Positions 62,462 through 64,000 of a stretch of DNA of 64,000 nucleotides are shown here, piece after piece; the stretch's first letter is position 1; each line of letters begins with the position of its first letter. Origin of the DNA: Eggerthellaceae bacterium (lineage in GTDB: Bacteria; Actinomycetota; Coriobacteriia; Coriobacteriales; Eggerthellaceae). Below the pieces are notes generated by a model that was not told the DNA's origin, did not search any database, and worked only from the letters and a program-made list of their open reading frames with translations. Where the stretch lies: NCBI GenBank assembly GCA_015062605.1, contig SUUI01000003.1, positions 101,353 through 165,352 on the forward strand, given 5' to 3'. The position numbers were made by a program, and so were the translations under genes.

Positions 62462-63877
62462 ATGGGATTGAGTAACTCACATAAATGCGATGTCACCTCT
62501 TATTCTATGAGGGTTAAGGTTGCTTCTCTTTTAGCATGCATCGCCTTATTAATGGGCTTATGCTGCGCACCAGGCATTGCGTATGCTGACGTATACAAAA
62601 CCGACATAATACTCGGTAAGACAGTCGAAGAACGTGATCTTGATGTATCTCGTTGCCCGAATATCTTCTGCGAACGTGCATGTCTCATCGATGAAGAAGG
62701 GAACATCCTTTTCGAACGCGATGCCCATACCCCTACAAAGATCGCCTCTATAACGAAGGTCATGACCGCGATCATCGCTCTCGAAAACACCTCGCTCAAC
62801 GATAGTCTTACCGTTAGCGAAAGAGCTATCGATGTAGGAGAGTCGAGTTCGGGCCTCGAGGCGGGTGACATCATCACGATGGAGAATGTCATCAAAGCTA
62901 TGATCGTCCCTTCTGGAAACGATGCTGCACATGCAATCATGGAATATGTCGGGGCGCGATTGATTGCTGATAAGAAGACGGAGTTGACTGATCCCGAGGC
63001 GGCTTTCATCGAGGCTATGAATAAGAAGGCCAAAGAAATTGGGTGCGAGGATACGCTATTCACGAATCCTCACGGCCTCGATGATGGTGATTTTGCAAGT
63101 GACGCGCATAGCACGGCCCATGACGTTGCCGTCATGAGCCGATACGCCATGCAAAACGAGTTCTTAGCATCGGTGGCTGAAGCAGGGAACAATTACGCAG
63201 ACGTAATCCGTTATGGAGAGAACATCTCTCTTGGTCTGGAGTCAACAAATCAACTCTTAGATTTCTATGCGCCATGCACGGGCCTTAAAACCGGCAGCAC
63301 GGACGAGGCAGGATATTGCTTTGCAGGGTCGGCAACCAGCGGTACTGTGAGCCTTTATTCGGCTGTTTTGGGATCCGATGATCCCTCAGAGCGCTTCTAC
63401 GATACGAGAGACCTTATGAACTGGGGTTTCGCACATCGAGTAGAGTACAAGCTCATCCAGAGCATGACGACAACGCGTATAACCGTTGATGGAACAACAA
63501 AGACGGTTCCCGTTGTTGCAAGCGTTCCGCATGCTGCCTGGACGGATCGTACGTTCTACGCAACGGTCGCAGATCCAACCCAGTCAATTAACTTATTCGA
63601 TATCGAGGGGAACGTGAGCCAGCAAGTCGATTTCGATGAGATCGAGAACGATGTCCATGTTGGCGATAAAGTCGGTACGATCACGTTTTTCCAACGCAAC
63701 GTTGAGATAGCGAAAGTCGATATGATTTCTTGCGAAGAAGTCGAGGCTCCCTCGATGCTCGAACGACTGGGAATTTGGTTTGAACGATTGCTACGCGGAT
63801 TCAGAGATGAACCGACGGTTGCTGAAGGCGAGGTATACAATCAAACGCCTCTATTGAACAACCGTGCCGGCGCTTAA
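62462..63877 (+). CDS. D-alanyl-D-alanine carboxypeptidase (peptidase S11)
   Basis: About 471 residues. Penicillin-binding DacA-type enzyme that trims the last D-alanine of peptidoglycan stems. Signal peptide ending in GIAYA, then the three active-site motifs SITK, PSGN and KTGST. A C-terminal beta domain and an amphipathic helix (LERLGIWFERLLRGF) that may bind the membrane follow. ATG 62462 is chosen with AAGGA upstream; TTG 62444 and ATG 62507 (which directly starts the signal peptide) are alternatives. It follows the VanW gene by about 25 bases. Confidence 0.92.
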   Translation: MGLSNSHKCDVTSYSMRVKVASLLACIALLMGLCCAPGIAYADVYKTDIILGKTVEERDLDVSRCPNIFCERACLIDEEGNILFERDAHTPTKIASITKVMTAIIALENTSLNDSLTVSERAIDVGESSSGLEAGDIITMENVIKAMIVPSGNDAAHAIMEYVGARLIADKKTELTDPEAAFIEAMNKKAKEIGCEDTLFTNPHGLDDGDFASDAHSTAHDVAVMSRYAMQNEFLASVAEAGNNYADVIRYGENISLGLESTNQLLDFYAPCTGLKTGSTDEAGYCFAGSATSGTVSLYSAVLGSDDPSERFYDTRDLMNWGFAHRVEYKLIQSMTTTRITVDGTTKTVPVVASVPHAAWTDRTFYATVADPTQSINLFDIEGNVSQQVDFDEIENDVHVGDKVGTITFFQRNVEIAKVDMISCEEVEAPSMLERLGIWFERLLRGFRDEPTVAEGEVYNQTPLLNNRAGA

Positions 63878-63918
63878 ATGATGTATTCATACGTTTTGCA
63901 AACGTAAGGAGCGATGAT

Positions 63919-64000
63919 ATGAGTATGAAATGTCCCATCTGCGGAAAGGCGATGCGCATGGGCGGTATCGTGGCTGACGGTGCATTCTCATTTCCTGGTA
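63919..64000 (+). CDS. Small zinc-ribbon protein, 5' part only
   Basis: Begins at ATG 63919 with AAGGAG ahead; the window ends after 27 codons. The visible part has a CPICG pair (MSMKCPICGKAMRMGG) typical of a short zinc-ribbon protein of the DUF6487 kind. The family call is tentative because of the truncation. Confidence 0.6.
   Translation, partial: MSMKCPICGKAMRMGGIVADGAFSFPG

Overview
The window is a 64 kb stretch of a chromosome that fits a Gram-positive anaerobe of the class Coriobacteriia (Actinomycetota), most likely Eggerthellales. This placement is inference. It rests on the actinobacterial order uvrC-rapZ-yvcK-whiA-gap-pgk-tpiA, moderate base composition judged by eye, orphan FAD_binding_2 reductases and Ech-type hydrogenase of the kind common in Eggerthellaceae, and wall proteins with ChW, ricin, VanW and YkuD domains. 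I cannot name the genus. I see no insertion sequence, prophage, integrase or CRISPR array.

Layout. 1-13.2 kb: end of uvrA, gdhA, a DUF5662 gene, then uvrC-rapZ-yvcK-whiA, gap, pgk-tpiA-gpmI and secG. 13.2-13.9 kb: tRNAs Leu(GAG), Val(GAC, minus strand), Gly(GCC) and Cys(GCA), with recognisable promoters and terminators. 13.9-31.7 kb: mixed housekeeping genes. These are a TerC-family protein, a lipid kinase, RNase D, exonuclease VII (xseA-xseB), ackA and convergent pta, glf plus a glycosyltransferase, an aminotransferase-like protein lacking the PLP lysine, ileS-lspA-pseudouridine synthase, and coaBC. tRNA-Pro(GGG) lies at 31.8 kb.

32.0-36.3 kb: an amidohydrolase, then a wall pair made of a multidomain L,D-transpeptidase and a GH25 lysozyme lipoprotein. 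36.5-45.9 kb: the most unusual block, five co-directional genes. They encode a membrane SpoIIE-type phosphatase fused to an RsbW-like kinase domain, a STAS protein, a CmpB-like multipass membrane protein, a GAF domain fused to an ABC ATPase, and a giant FtsX/MacB-type permease with an extracytoplasmic coiled coil. I read this as a partner-switching signalling module tied to an ABC machine. A paralogue of the CmpB-like protein follows at 47.2 kb.

48.4-54.1 kb: an FAD reductase, a nitrilase-family amidase, a YbjQ protein, a zinc-ribbon membrane protein cassette, and a patatin-like lipase with a promoter that suggests a leaderless mRNA. 54.2-59.5 kb: a complete six-gene Ech hydrogenase operon (echABCDEF), which in known systems couples ferredoxin oxidation and H2 formation to ion pumping. 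With ackA-pta and glycolysis this suggests fermentative energy metabolism with acetate and H2 handling. 59.6-63.9 kb: an envelope operon with a CDP-alcohol phosphatidyltransferase, a VanW/G5 protein and a D-Ala-D-Ala carboxypeptidase, then the first codons of a small zinc-ribbon protein.
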